Positions 27,137 through 35,649 of a stretch of 64,000 bases of DNA are shown here, in pieces. The position numbers and the translations under genes are program-made. The notes under the pieces are model-generated. The model did no database searches. It had not been told where the DNA came from and saw only the letters and a program-made list of their open reading frames with translations. The stretch's first letter is position 1; every line of letters starts with the position of its first letter. The stretch comes from Bacillus sp. HNG (GTDB lineage Bacteria > Bacillota > Bacilli > Bacillales > Bacillaceae_L), in NCBI RefSeq assembly GCF_003400205.1, contig NZ_QUQV01000001.1, positions 62,001-126,000 on the forward strand. The letters run 5' to 3'.

Positions 27137-28549
27137 ATGCAGATGAACTTATATAAGCCTAAGCGTCATTGGAAAGATATTGAGTTATGGAAGGATGTAA
27201 CAGAGGAGCAATGGAATGATTGGATTTGGCAACTAACCAATACCATCCGTACAATTGATGATTTACGTAAGGTGATTAACCTTACTCCAGAGGAAGAAGA
27301 GGGTGTCTTAATTTCAACAAAGACGATTCCTTTAAATATTACGCCTTATTATGCTTCGTTAATGAATCCAGATGACCCACGCTGTCCAATTCGGATGCAG
27401 TCAGTACCAATTGGAAAGGAAATCTACAAGACAAAATACGATTTAGAGGATCCACTTGAAGAAGACGAAGATTCTCCAGTCCCTGGTCTGACCCACCGTT
27501 ACCCTGACCGCGTCCTCTTTTTAGTAACAAACCAATGCTCGATGTATTGTCGTTATTGTACGAGAAGACGATTTTCCGGCCAAATCGGCATGGGGGTGCC
27601 GAAAAAACAGCTTGATGCTGCAATCAGCTATATTGCCAACACGCCTGAGGTACGTGATGTGCTTATATCCGGTGGTGACGGTCTATTAATCAACGACAAC
27701 ACCCTTGAGTATATTTTGAAAAATTTACGGGAGATTCCACATGTCGAAATCATTCGAATTGGCACAAGAGCACCTGTCGTATTTCCGCAGCGAATTACAG
27801 AAAATCTGTGCAATATTTTAAAGAAATATCACCCTGTTTGGTTGAATACCCACTTCAATACATCATTGGAAATTACAGAGGAAGCGAAAAAAGCGTGTGA
27901 AATGCTAGTAAATGCGGGTGTTCCAGTCGGTAACCAATCCGTTATATTGGCTGGTATTAACGACAGCGTCGAAATCATGAAAAAGTTGATGCATGATTTA
28001 GTGAAGATTAGAGTTCGACCTTACTATATTTACCAATGTGATTTATCTGAAGGAATCGGTCACTTTAGAGCGCCTGTTTCAAAGGGCTTGGAAATCATTG
28101 AGGGTCTTCGCGGACACACATCAGGCTATGCTGTACCGACATTCGTGGTCGATGCACCTGGTGGGGGTGGAAAAATTGCCTTACAGCCGAATTATCTGCT
28201 TTCACAAAGTCCAGACAAAGTGGTCCTTCGTAACTTTGAAGGAGTCATTACCACATATCCTGAGCCAGAAAACTATGTGCCTGGTCGAGCCGATGCATAC
28301 TTTACTGAGCATTACGGATCGCTTGAAGATAAAAAATCAATAGCTGGAATTGCCGGTTTACTGGGCGAAGGCTTCAACCTTGTCCCAGAAGGAATTAACC
28401 GGATTTCACGCAGGAAAAAATACAATGAAGATCCATCTCACAGTACATTAAAGGATAAACGAGAAAAACGGGATGAATTGAAAGAGAAAAAATTTCAATC
28501 CACTTTGAAAAAAATGCAGGGAAATCAGGGAGAAGAGGCATCAAGTTAA
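27137..28549 (+). CDS. kamA: Lysine 2,3-aminomutase
   Basis: Radical SAM, PLP-dependent enzyme that moves the alpha-amino group of L-lysine to the beta carbon; also called ablA. About 470 residues from ATG 27137, which follows AGGGAGGAGA; the in-frame ATG at 27107 overlaps the promoter -12 box and is rejected. The [4Fe-4S] ligands are in CSMYCRYCTRRRF (CxxxCxxC), and the PLP lysine is expected in the GGGKIAL segment. The C-terminal 45 residues are highly charged (repeated Lys, Arg, Glu), longer than the catalytic core needs. It provides the first step for yodP, yodT, yodS, yodR and yodQ. Confidence 0.93.
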   Translation: MQMNLYKPKRHWKDIELWKDVTEEQWNDWIWQLTNTIRTIDDLRKVINLTPEEEEGVLISTKTIPLNITPYYASLMNPDDPRCPIRMQSVPIGKEIYKTKYDLEDPLEEDEDSPVPGLTHRYPDRVLFLVTNQCSMYCRYCTRRRFSGQIGMGVPKKQLDAAISYIANTPEVRDVLISGGDGLLINDNTLEYILKNLREIPHVEIIRIGTRAPVVFPQRITENLCNILKKYHPVWLNTHFNTSLEITEEAKKACEMLVNAGVPVGNQSVILAGINDSVEIMKKLMHDLVKIRVRPYYIYQCDLSEGIGHFRAPVSKGLEIIEGLRGHTSGYAVPTFVVDAPGGGGKIALQPNYLLSQSPDKVVLRNFEGVITTYPEPENYVPGRADAYFTEHYGSLEDKKSIAGIAGLLGEGFNLVPEGINRISRRKKYNEDPSHSTLKDKREKRDELKEKKFQSTLKKMQGNQGEEASS

Positions 28550-28567
28550 AGATAGGAGGTTAAATCT

Positions 28568-28840
28568 TTGAAATGTATGTGGTGTGAATCTGAAAAGGCA
28601 CGTGAAATTACAAACAGTGTGTTTTGGGAGCTTCCAGATGGTACACGTGCTATTGAAATTACTGAAACACCTAGTGTTAGGTGTGAATCCTGTGGCATGG
28701 AATATCAAGAAGAAAACATCATCAATGAAATCGAAGACCAACTCATGCTGATTGATACAAAAAAACTTTCAAAAGCCATTCAATACAAGGAACTCATGAA
28801 GATTCCACGATTTTTGAAACATAATTACTTTCGTTTTTAG
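28568..28840 (+). CDS. yokU: YokU family protein
   Basis: 90 residues. TTG 28568 is the start: AGGAGGT lies 7 nt upstream. Four cysteines in two CxxC pairs (CMWC near the N terminus and CESC at about 38-41) suggest a zinc ribbon, with the wording VRCESCGMEYQEENI typical of the family. It lies 18 bp after kamA, where YokU is found in B. subtilis and relatives. Function unknown. Confidence 0.85.
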   Translation: MKCMWCESEKAREITNSVFWELPDGTRAIEITETPSVRCESCGMEYQEENIINEIEDQLMLIDTKKLSKAIQYKELMKIPRFLKHNYFRF

Positions 28841-28906
28841 TTGACAGGACAACATAACGTGATAAAATGACAAAAAAATGGTTCGAGAGAGTAGGATGTG
28901 GTTGTC

Positions 28907-29125
28907 ATGGGGAAGTCATTTTATCACTATATTGTGAAGTTTCGTGCTGCGAAAGCAAAAGATGAGATTAGTCAATTTGCAAATGACGTTTATTTAGATC
29001 ATAGCTTTCCAATTTATTCGAAGGATTACAATGAATTGAGCTCCTATTTAGAGCTAAACGGCCAATATTTAAAAAGTATGTCTATTTTCGATCAAGCTTG
29101 GGAGCATTATCAGAACGAAGATTGA
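28907..29125 (+). CDS. yozE: YozE family protein (SAM-like fold)
   Basis: 72 residues from ATG 28907 (an in-frame GTG at 28898 is less likely). SFYHYIVKFR at the start and FPIYSKDYNELSSYLE in the middle match the YozE_SAM_like family, a small helical bundle of unknown role. Followed by a strong terminator. Its location matches the yod/yoz order of B. subtilis. Confidence 0.85.
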   Translation: MGKSFYHYIVKFRAAKAKDEISQFANDVYLDHSFPIYSKDYNELSSYLELNGQYLKSMSIFDQAWEHYQNED

Positions 29126-29134
29126 TTATTAACC

Positions 29135-29160
29135 ACCGTTTTCGGTGGTTTTTTTAGTTT
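29135..29160 (+). terminator. Rho-independent terminator after yozE
   Basis: Perfect 8-bp stem AACCACCG/CGGTGGTT with a TTTT loop and a T run. Confidence 0.9.
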
Positions 29161-29180
29161 AATTCACTTTTTATTAAATA

Positions 29181-29310
29181 CTGTCACTATCGAATATTTA
29201 CTGTCACTAATTTAAAAATACTGTCGCTATCAAGATTTTACTGTCACTAATTTAAAAATACTGTCACTACCCAATTATACTGCCGCTGTTTCTATAATAC
29301 TGCCACTAAA
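29181..29310. repeat. 20-bp tandem array of CTGTCACTA boxes (seven copies)
   Basis: CTGTCACT or variants (CTGTCGCT, CTGCCGCT, CTGCCACT) start at 29181, 29201, 29221, 29241, 29261, 29280 and 29300: spacing 20, 20, 20, 20, 19, 20. The box is conserved; the 11-12 bp between boxes is AT-rich and variable apart from one duplicated AATTTAAAAA spacer. 20 bp is about two helical turns, so all boxes face the same side of DNA. The remaining gap to yodN (29311-29480) shows nothing recognisable. Confidence 0.9.
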
Positions 29311-29481
29311 TAAACGAACAAATATACCTCTAAATCGAACGCTTAACCCCCATAAATTTTAGGCTCGCCAGCCCTTCTTTTTTCTTATCTCACAAGCCCT
29401 AATCCTATGCCGTTTTTTAAAAGACTTGCATATACTATCTCACACCCTTCAAATCGACATAAAAGCTAAAGGGATGAGGAT

Positions 29482-30174
29482 ATGGATGGTAAAAGCAAAA
29501 AGCCAAAATATAAAATCGGGGATATCGTCGTTGTTACGTTATATGGAACAGTTGGGTCTGTAACAGATATCCGCAAACTCGATGGAAACTTTCTTTATAA
29601 AGTAAATAAAGGCGAAGTATTCTATTCGGAAGCAGCATTAACTTTACTTTCTGAATACAAAGCAAAGTCGATGGAAATCGAAAAAATTGAGATTGAATAT
29701 AAATATTATTTTGGTGACCTTGTCTTTGTTCAAGGATATGAAGACGATGTATTTAAAATTGTCGGGATACACACGGAAATTTGGAGATACAAAGAGGGTG
29801 CTTGGGAGGATGTGATTTACGAATTAGCGCGTGTGACAGATGGTGAGTGGCTCGAAGCGGGAGAGGATGAGCTCACACTACTTGCAGATTTTGATCAAGC
29901 TGAAACATTCCTTCAAAAATATTCGCTGAAGTATTTTGTGAAAAAGAAAAACAAAAATGTGGGGATGTATGAAAATATGGATATCTATCGTAAATCAGAA
30001 AAGGATCATATGCGTATTAAAAAAGAGAAAAAAGAAATCATCGATGGCTTACTTGATGTGTACAACGACTACAAGATCCTGTACGAAATGTTCCAGGATC
30101 AGAAATATAAGGACGTTATGGATTTAGCTTTGAAAAATTTACAAAAATTTGAGTCCGGGAAAGGTAACGATTAA
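29482..30174 (+). CDS. yodN: YodN-like protein, function unknown
   Basis: 230 residues, soluble. Two similar beta-rich segments (YKIGDIVVVTLYGTVGSVTDI at the start and YYFGDLVFVQGYEDDVFKIVG at about 75-95) suggest two SH3/KOW-like barrels, followed by an acidic stretch and a helical, charged C terminus. GGGATGAGG precedes the ATG. The name is given from position next to yozE/yozD and approximate length; the function is not known. Confidence 0.65.
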   Translation: MDGKSKKPKYKIGDIVVVTLYGTVGSVTDIRKLDGNFLYKVNKGEVFYSEAALTLLSEYKAKSMEIEKIEIEYKYYFGDLVFVQGYEDDVFKIVGIHTEIWRYKEGAWEDVIYELARVTDGEWLEAGEDELTLLADFDQAETFLQKYSLKYFVKKKNKNVGMYENMDIYRKSEKDHMRIKKEKKEIIDGLLDVYNDYKILYEMFQDQKYKDVMDLALKNLQKFESGKGND

Positions 30175-30368
30175 CCCATGAAGAAAGCTTGCACAAGAAC
30201 ATAAATGAAATAAGGGATCCCTAAAAATAAAATAGTCGAAAATAATCCTTTTGTTACTTTTCCTAACACTTTGTCGAATCCATCTCCATCAATAAATTCA
30301 AGGAATTTATTTGTCTCTTTGATTTCTGCTTGTACTGGGAATTTTACGATAACGGTATGTTTTGTCAT
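30171..30368 (-). CDS. Small membrane protein, hypothetical (65 aa)
   Basis: Start ATG 30368 has GGAGGGG 5 nt upstream; the longer frame to 30395 lacks a site. The N-terminal part is a short polar stretch (MTKHTVIVKFPVQAEI), followed by one transmembrane helix near the C terminus (LFSTILFLGIPYFIYVLVQA). It overlaps the yodN stop tail to tail by 4 nt. Not assigned to a family. Confidence 0.65.
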   Translation of the reverse strand: MTKHTVIVKFPVQAEIKETNKFLEFIDGDGFDKVLGKVTKGLFSTILFLGIPYFIYVLVQAFFMG

Positions 30369-30511
30369 GAGAACCCCTCCAATAGGCTTGTCCAATCTTT
30401 ATATTTCATCCTATGTATGAACATGAGGATTCATGACTAAAAAATAAAATACATACAAAACTGACATAGGTGCTGATTTATAAACATACACCTTAAGTAA
30501 AGGGGGCGATC

Positions 30512-30685
30512 ATGCTGAAGGAAATTGAGGTTGTTATTGATACCGAGGAAATTGCAGAGTTTTTCTATAACGAACTTGTCCAAAGGGGATTTGCCCCAGG
30601 CGAGGAAGAGCTAGAGGAGCTAGCAGATATTACATTTGAATACTTACTTTATAAATGTGTAATTGACGAGGAAAGAGAAGACTAG
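30512..30685 (+). CDS. yozD: YozD family protein (57 aa)
   Basis: MLKEIEVVIDTEEIAEFFYN and the later DITFEYLLYKCVIDEE match the small acidic YozD protein found in this neighbourhood of B. subtilis. AAGGGGGCGAT lies just before the ATG and a terminator just after the stop. Helical and acidic, no membrane segment. Function unknown. Confidence 0.85.
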   Translation: MLKEIEVVIDTEEIAEFFYNELVQRGFAPGEEELEELADITFEYLLYKCVIDEERED

Positions 30686-30695
30686 TACATATCGG

Positions 30696-30719
30696 CGACG
30701 GGAATCCCGTCGTTTTTTT
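30696..30719 (+). terminator. Rho-independent terminator after yozD
   Basis: 7-bp perfect stem CGACGGG/CCCGTCG, 3-nt loop, T7 run. Confidence 0.85.
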
Positions 30720-30805
30720 ATGTCTAAAAAAATATATTAATGTTTTTTAGAAACTTTTTTAGATACTAACCGTATATTTTTATATCAATATCTAGGGGGA
30801 ATACG

Positions 30806-31576
30806 ATGTCATTATTTAATAAAATTTTTTCGAGTATTGGAATCGGAAGTGCAAGGGTTGATACGAAACTTTCAACGGATCGATTAAAAGCCGGTGAAAA
30901 AGTAACAGGCGTTGTTGAAATTGTGGGTGGGAATATGGAGCAGCAAATTGATGAGATTTATTTGTCTGTCATGACCACATATATCAAAGAATTCAATGAA
31001 AGAAATATAAACAAGCAAGCAACGATTGAAAAAATAAAAATTGTAGAACCGTTCAAGATTGGTAGTAATGAAAGACGTGAAATTCCGTTTTCGTTCGTGC
31101 TTCCACAAGATACGCCTTCAACACTAGGAAGAACAAAAGTGTGGGTCCATACAGGGTTGGAAATAAAAAATGCCATTGATCCATCTGACAAGGATTATAT
31201 TTCTGTTTCCCCTTCTCCACTAGCAGCAGGTGTGTTGAATGCCCTCTATGATCTAGGATTTAGCCTTCGTAAGGTAGAGTGTGAAGCTGCGCCATATCGC
31301 CTAAGAAGACGTCTTCCTTTTGTTCAGGAATTTGAATTTGTCCCAACAACGGGTGCTTACCGTGGAAAATTAGACGAAGTGGAAGTGATGTTCTTCCCGC
31401 AATCAGATCACAAGCTAGAAGTTTTCATGCAGGTGGATAGACGTGCTCGAGGATTAAGTAGCCTTATTGCAGAAGCAATGGATATGGATGAATCTTTTGT
31501 TAATTTCACTGTGACAACAGATGATCTTCCAACAATAAAATCAAAAATAAATCAACTTATTAGTCGTTATAGTTAA
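30806..31576 (+). CDS. spo0M: Sporulation-control protein Spo0M
   Basis: 256 residues, arrestin-like beta-sandwich protein of the SpoOM family. It opens SLFNKIFSSIGIGSARVDTK, with GEKVTGVVEIVGGN as a conserved early strand pair and FFPQSDHKLEVFMQVDRRARG late in the protein. AGGGGGA precedes the ATG. In B. subtilis loss of Spo0M perturbs sporulation and Spo0A control. Monocistronic: it is followed by a terminator. Confidence 0.92.
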   Translation: MSLFNKIFSSIGIGSARVDTKLSTDRLKAGEKVTGVVEIVGGNMEQQIDEIYLSVMTTYIKEFNERNINKQATIEKIKIVEPFKIGSNERREIPFSFVLPQDTPSTLGRTKVWVHTGLEIKNAIDPSDKDYISVSPSPLAAGVLNALYDLGFSLRKVECEAAPYRLRRRLPFVQEFEFVPTTGAYRGKLDEVEVMFFPQSDHKLEVFMQVDRRARGLSSLIAEAMDMDESFVNFTVTTDDLPTIKSKINQLISRYS

Positions 31577-31580
31577 GAAT

Positions 31581-31610
31581 AAAGGGCGCCCATTATATGG
31601 GCGCCTTTAT
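31581..31610. terminator. Terminator after spo0M
   Basis: Stem AAAGGGCGCCCA (31581-31592) with TGGGCGCCTTT (31598-31608), 5-nt loop. Serves spo0M and may also serve the convergent small genes. Confidence 0.75.
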
Positions 31611-31614
31611 ACAT

Positions 31615-31761
31615 TCACTCATTATGACCTGGACCGTTTTTACGACCACCTGCAGCGGAAAATTCTTTTCCATGTGCAATTTGTTCAGCTTCTATTGCTT
31701 CAGGTGGTGTATGATTGTTTTTCTTAGGTGCATTTATACGGTTACGATTTTTTTTACCCAT
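31615..31761 (-). CDS. Small hydrophilic protein (48 aa), possible spore protein
   Basis: ATG 31761 has GGAGGG 6 nt upstream. The protein is very basic and polar at its start (MGKKNRNRINAPKKNN) and Gly-rich at its end (GKEFSAAGGRKNGPGHNE), with no hydrophobic core. Such composition is typical of minor small acid-soluble or coat peptides of Bacillaceae, but no known Ssp family was matched. Next gene upstream is of similar type. Confidence 0.6.
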   Translation of the reverse strand: MGKKNRNRINAPKKNNHTPPEAIEAEQIAHGKEFSAAGGRKNGPGHNE

Positions 31762-31775
31762 TAGGATCCCTCCAC

Positions 31776-31910
31776 TTATTTAGGTTGCATAAATCCTTCT
31801 TTTTCTTTTTTTGATGTATTAGGTGGATTACCAACACCTTTTGTAGTGTCAGTAGCGTTTGCATAATCAACAGCTTGTCGCAATTTTTTGCTCATTTTTT
31901 CTTTAGCCAC
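31776..31910 (-). CDS. Small hydrophilic protein (44 aa), hypothetical
   Basis: GTG start at 31910 with AAGGGGGG 8 nt upstream; an internal ATG gives a 39-residue form. Lys-rich and disordered (MAKEKMSKKLRQAVDYAN, then KKEKEGFMQPK). It lies 14 bp before the start of the next small gene and probably forms a two-gene unit with it. Sporulation-related peptides often look like this; unproven. Confidence 0.5.
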   Translation of the reverse strand: MAKEKMSKKLRQAVDYANATDTTKGVGNPPNTSKKEKEGFMQPK

Positions 31911-32040
31911 GTATGAACCCCCCTTAGGAATTATTACAACCATAGCTTTCCCCATAATTTTGCGTTCATGACTATTTTTAAGTAGAATGTATTTGTGGTA
32001 AGATAGAAAAAGTGCAAGATTTTACATAGGAGGAACATGA

Positions 32041-32745
32041 ATGAGTACACATATCGGTGCTAAGCAAGGGGATATCGCTGAAACGATTCTATTACCAGGG
32101 GACCCTTTGCGTGCAAAATATATTGCAGAAAACTTTTTAGAAAATGTTACATGTTACAATGAAGTGCGAGGTATGCTCGGATTTACCGGTACATATAAAG
32201 GAAAGCGAGTATCTGTGCAAGGGACTGGAATGGGTGTTCCATCCATCTCTATATACATACATGAACTAATGAATGAATACGGTGTTCAAAACCTAATTCG
32301 CGTCGGTACTTGCGGTGCGATCCAGAAAGATGTGAAAGTACGTGATGTTATTTTAGCGATGACATCATCAACGAATTCACAGATGAACCGTATCAACTTT
32401 GGAACAGTTGATTATGCTCCAACAGCCTCGTTTGATTTATTAAAAAAAGCGTATGATGTAGGTACTGAAAAAGGGCTTAACCTAAAAGTAGGAAATGTCT
32501 TCACAAGTGACGTGTTTTACAACGAAAATGCAGAATTAGAAAAGTGGGCACAATATGGCATTCTTGCTATTGAAATGGAAACAACTGCACTATACACATT
32601 AGCAGCGAAGTTTGGTCGAAATGCATTATCCGTATTAACGGTTAGCGATCATATATTAACTGGAGAAGAAACAACAGCAGAAGAAAGACAAACAACATTT
32701 AATGATATGATTGAGGTTGCTCTAGAAGCAGCATTAAAAGAGTAA
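32041..32745 (+). CDS. deoD: Purine-nucleoside phosphorylase
   Basis: 234 residues, high-molecular-weight (hexameric) PNP that splits purine nucleosides with phosphate for salvage. Markers: [20 protein letters not shown] with phosphate- and ribose-binding residues, [35 protein letters not shown] (ribose-binding Glu) and [11 protein letters not shown] with the catalytic Asp. Very good RBS (AGGAGGAAC). Lies alone, near yozD as in B. subtilis. Confidence 0.95.
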   Translation: MSTHIGAKQGDIAETILLPGDPLRAKYIAENFLENVTCYNEVRGMLGFTGTYKGKRVSVQGTGMGVPSISIYIHELMNEYGVQNLIRVGTCGAIQKDVKVRDVILAMTSSTNSQMNRINFGTVDYAPTASFDLLKKAYDVGTEKGLNLKVGNVFTSDVFYNENAELEKWAQYGILAIEMETTALYTLAAKFGRNALSVLTVSDHILTGEETTAEERQTTFNDMIEVALEAALKE

Positions 32746-32806
32746 AGGTAAGGGGAAAAGATTTCGAGTTTCGAGATTTTTTCCTCTTTTATTAAGGTGA
32801 TGAATG

Positions 32807-34999
32807 ATGAGAAATCGTATTATTAAATATGGCGTAATGCTTGTAATTGTCCTGTTTGTCGTTTTTTTTGGTTCGAAAATCTTTTCTCCATCTGAGTCTT
32901 ATACCGATACCGACGAAGCTGTTAAGAGTCAACTGATTGTAAACGGCTTCAAGATAGACGGGATTACGTTTTATGGAAATCAGGTACTCGCCATACTAGA
33001 AGAAAAGGGTGAAAAAAAACTTTATATTGGAGACCGCAATCAATCCTTCATTGAAAATGTGAAACCATGGGAGGATTATCAACTGCCAAATAAACCAGAT
33101 AGTACCTATCAAGGGGTTGAAGTAAATCCTGATTCCCACCTGATGTATTTGTATGGAAAAAAGAAAGATGGTAGTAATTTCATGGAAATCATTAATATTG
33201 CGACAAAGGAAACTGTTTCTGAAATTCCTTTTGAGGATACAGCAAAAATCAGCAATATTAAATTCAAAAATGGGTACACGGAAGGGATGTTGTACGCAAA
33301 AACGAATTCCGAAAAACAAAATGCGGATATCATTTTTAATACAACTGAATTAAATTCTCATATGGATTTGCTTACCGTGGAGTTACCATCCAAAAAAGCG
33401 ACACTTGATTGGGTCGATGCCAATCCTGCACTTGAACAAATTGTTTATACCATTAAGGATCAGGGAAAGGTTTCGGCATATGTTCATGACCTAACAACGA
33501 ATCAAACGACACAGTTAAAAAAAGTAAATGGCGATAAGTTTTTATTCGATGGTGAACAACTTATTGGGTTTAAGTCAAAAAAGGACAAGCTTGCGATTAA
33601 AGTCTACGAATACAAGCATTCAGATTCTGCTGATGAGCAGCAGTCTGAAGCATATGACATCGTCATAAAAAATGGAATCGTCCTTGATCCAGATAAAGAG
33701 ACTATTAAAATTGGCTATGATGTTGGTATTAACGATGACAAAATTGCTACGGTCACAAAAGCAACTATTCAAGGGGAAACCGAAATAGATGCATATCAAA
33801 AAATCGTGAGCCCTGGTTTTATTGATATGCTCTCGTTCAATCCAAGTCCGATGGGAGCGAAATATAAAATTGGTGACGGGGTCACGACGAACTTATCGAT
33901 GCACGGATGTACCGTTGATTTCAATGGTTTCTTTAATCAATACAGCAAATACCCTACATCTGTAAACTATGGCGGTGCGTTGTATGCGGTCAGATTGCGC
34001 TATGAGGCAGGTCTTGGTAATCATGGCACACCGACAAAAGAACAAATTGACTATATGGTAAAACGTGCTCGTGAGGAAATAAAAAAGGGGGCACTCTCAG
34101 TTGCGTTTAGCCCTGAGTATTATCCTGGAACTACTCCGGAAGAAATTAAAGCTATCATGAAAGTAGCAAAGGAATATGGGCTAGTTACTCATTTTCATGG
34201 AAGACATTCAAGTCTAACGGGAGAGCACACGAGTATTGATTCTGTAAAAGAAGTTCTCGGGTATGCAAGGGAGCTCGATGCTCCTGTCCATTTCATGCAT
34301 CTTCATAGTACAGGTGGAACGGGTGCGATGGAAGAGGCCCTTGCGCTAATTGAAGAAGCTCGTTCTGAAGGTTATCAGGTCACATATGATGTTTACCCAT
34401 ACGATTCTTGGGCGACTAATATCTCGTTTGAACGTATGGCTGGAGACTGGCAATCACGTTTTGGCATTACTTATTCTGATATTCAGGTTGCTGGAACAAC
34501 CGAGCGACTTACGGCTGAAACATTTCCGATTTATCGAAAAAAAGGTGGCATTGTAATTGTCTATGCGATGGAAGAAAAAGAGCTCATTCAAGCACTTCAA
34601 GTTGATCATAGTATGATTGGAAGTGATGCAATAATGGATAATGAGTTTAATCATCCAAGAGGAGCTGGAACCTTTTCGAGGTTTATTGGCCGATATATCC
34701 GTGACCTTGATGTTGTACCACTAATGGAAGGTATGAAAAAAATAACAATTCATTCCGCAAGACAGCTGGAGGACATTGCTCCAGCGATGGCAACACGAGG
34801 AAGACTTCATGAAGGTGCCACGGCTGATATAACGGTTTTTGATTATCATAAAATCACAGATACAGCAACAGCTGAAAAACCAGCTTCTTTATCAAAAGGC
34901 ATCGAATATGTAATCGTATCTGGACAAATCGCTAAAGATGACACCGGGGTACTAACAAACGTTAAAAATGGACAACCGATCATTGGCGTTTTTGAATAA
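32807..34999 (+). CDS. Membrane-anchored D-aminoacylase-like amidohydrolase
   Basis: About 730 residues; ATG 32804 or 32807 (the latter is 6 nt from AGGTGA). One N-terminal membrane helix (GVMLVIVLFVVFFG) anchors an extracytoplasmic protein. About residues 40-275 are beta-rich and propeller-like, and about 280-731 form an N-acyl-D-amino-acid deacylase-type amidohydrolase (YDIVIKNGIVLDPD to the C-terminal GATADITVFDYHKI). The usual PGFID-x-H-x-H reads PGFIDMLSFN, so the first metal-binding His pair is gone. Candidates for the other metal site remain: Cys369, THFHGRH (about 462-468), HFMHLHS (about 496-502) and Asp608 in IGSDA. D-aminoacylases can work with that single tight zinc site, so activity is possible. 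Confidence 0.8.
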   Translation: MRNRIIKYGVMLVIVLFVVFFGSKIFSPSESYTDTDEAVKSQLIVNGFKIDGITFYGNQVLAILEEKGEKKLYIGDRNQSFIENVKPWEDYQLPNKPDSTYQGVEVNPDSHLMYLYGKKKDGSNFMEIINIATKETVSEIPFEDTAKISNIKFKNGYTEGMLYAKTNSEKQNADIIFNTTELNSHMDLLTVELPSKKATLDWVDANPALEQIVYTIKDQGKVSAYVHDLTTNQTTQLKKVNGDKFLFDGEQLIGFKSKKDKLAIKVYEYKHSDSADEQQSEAYDIVIKNGIVLDPDKETIKIGYDVGINDDKIATVTKATIQGETEIDAYQKIVSPGFIDMLSFNPSPMGAKYKIGDGVTTNLSMHGCTVDFNGFFNQYSKYPTSVNYGGALYAVRLRYEAGLGNHGTPTKEQIDYMVKRAREEIKKGALSVAFSPEYYPGTTPEEIKAIMKVAKEYGLVTHFHGRHSSLTGEHTSIDSVKEVLGYARELDAPVHFMHLHSTGGTGAMEEALALIEEARSEGYQVTYDVYPYDSWATNISFERMAGDWQSRFGITYSDIQVAGTTERLTAETFPIYRKKGGIVIVYAMEEKELIQALQVDHSMIGSDAIMDNEFNHPRGAGTFSRFIGRYIRDLDVVPLMEGMKKITIHSARQLEDIAPAMATRGRLHEGATADITVFDYHKITDTATAEKPASLSKGIEYVIVSGQIAKDDTGVLTNVKNGQPIIGVFE

Positions 35000-35082
35000 G
35001 TCTTTGAGCAGGCGCTTTTTAACTAATATTTACAGCCTTATTCTCCTCCAAAACGCAAATACTTCTAATGAGGTGATTTATC

Positions 35083-35322
35083 ATGAATCATGAGAAGGAT
35101 TATGATCGAGATCATGACCGTGAGGATGCGCTCACAGACGTAGCATTAAAGGGAATTTTGGAAACTGCATACACAGCAGAAACAGAATTGATGAGACGCT
35201 ATTTGATTACCTCAGAACGTATTTCTAACGATAATGAGCTTAAAGAAAGACTTGCCAATTTCGCTGAAGGAAATGCCAAGCGAACAAAACAGCTTCAAAA
35301 TGAAATAGAAAAATTACACTAA
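35083..35322 (+). CDS. Hypothetical protein, charged helical (79 aa)
   Basis: MNHEKDYDRDHDREDALTDV begins a very acidic head. Helical segments rich in Glu, Arg and Leu follow (ETELMRRYLITSERIS, LKERLANFAEGNAKRTKQLQ). No family recognised; the fold resembles small ferritin-like or spore coat helical pieces only in composition. AGGTGATTT lies upstream, and a terminator follows. Confidence 0.6.
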   Translation: MNHEKDYDRDHDREDALTDVALKGILETAYTAETELMRRYLITSERISNDNELKERLANFAEGNAKRTKQLQNEIEKLH

Positions 35323-35328
35323 ATACCT

Positions 35329-35364
35329 AGCCACGGAGGATCTCCCTTCGTGGCTCTTTTTTAC
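35329..35364 (+). terminator. Rho-independent terminator
   Basis: AGCCACG/CGTGGCT stem with a partly paired inner part and a T6 run, 7 nt after the 79-aa gene. Confidence 0.8.
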
Positions 35365-35379
35365 TCGATTCTTCTAAAA

Positions 35380-35616
35380 TCAAACGACACTATTTTTAAC
35401 GGCATTACTGTCAGTGGCATCAGGGTCAAAAACTGCAGCAACTGGAACATTCGTCAGAGAAAAGTCACCATTTTGTTCCCCAAATGCTTGATTTCGCTTG
35501 TACGTTACAAACTGATCGACGAGTTGCATAGAACCCATATTGGCAACAGACCCATTATCGATGGTGTTAATTTTAAAACCGAGCACATTTACAACCATTG
35601 GTGTGATTAAAACCAT
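35380..35616 (-). CDS. GerPA/GerPF-like spore protein 4
   Basis: 78 residues. Pattern shared with the three genes upstream: a hydrophobic beta start with IKIN/FKIN (VVNVLGFKINTIDNGSVANM), a central YKRNQAFGEQNGD and a late FDPDATDS motif, as in the GerPA/GerPF family that affects passage of germinants through the spore coat. Last of four genes transcribed together on the minus strand. Confidence 0.75.
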   Translation of the reverse strand: MVLITPMVVNVLGFKINTIDNGSVANMGSMQLVDQFVTYKRNQAFGEQNGDFSLTNVPVAAVFDPDATDSNAVKNSVV

Positions 35617-35649
35617 AAAAGCACTCCTTTTTCCTTTTTGTTGGTGTTC

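Noticed and set aside
29181-29310. CRISPR array
   Set aside because: Boxes are 8-9 bp at 20-bp steps with no unique spacers of CRISPR size, and no cas gene is in the window.
34350-34556. Second gene inside the D-aminoacylase-like gene
   Set aside because: It lies in another frame, with no ribosome site and no homology seen.
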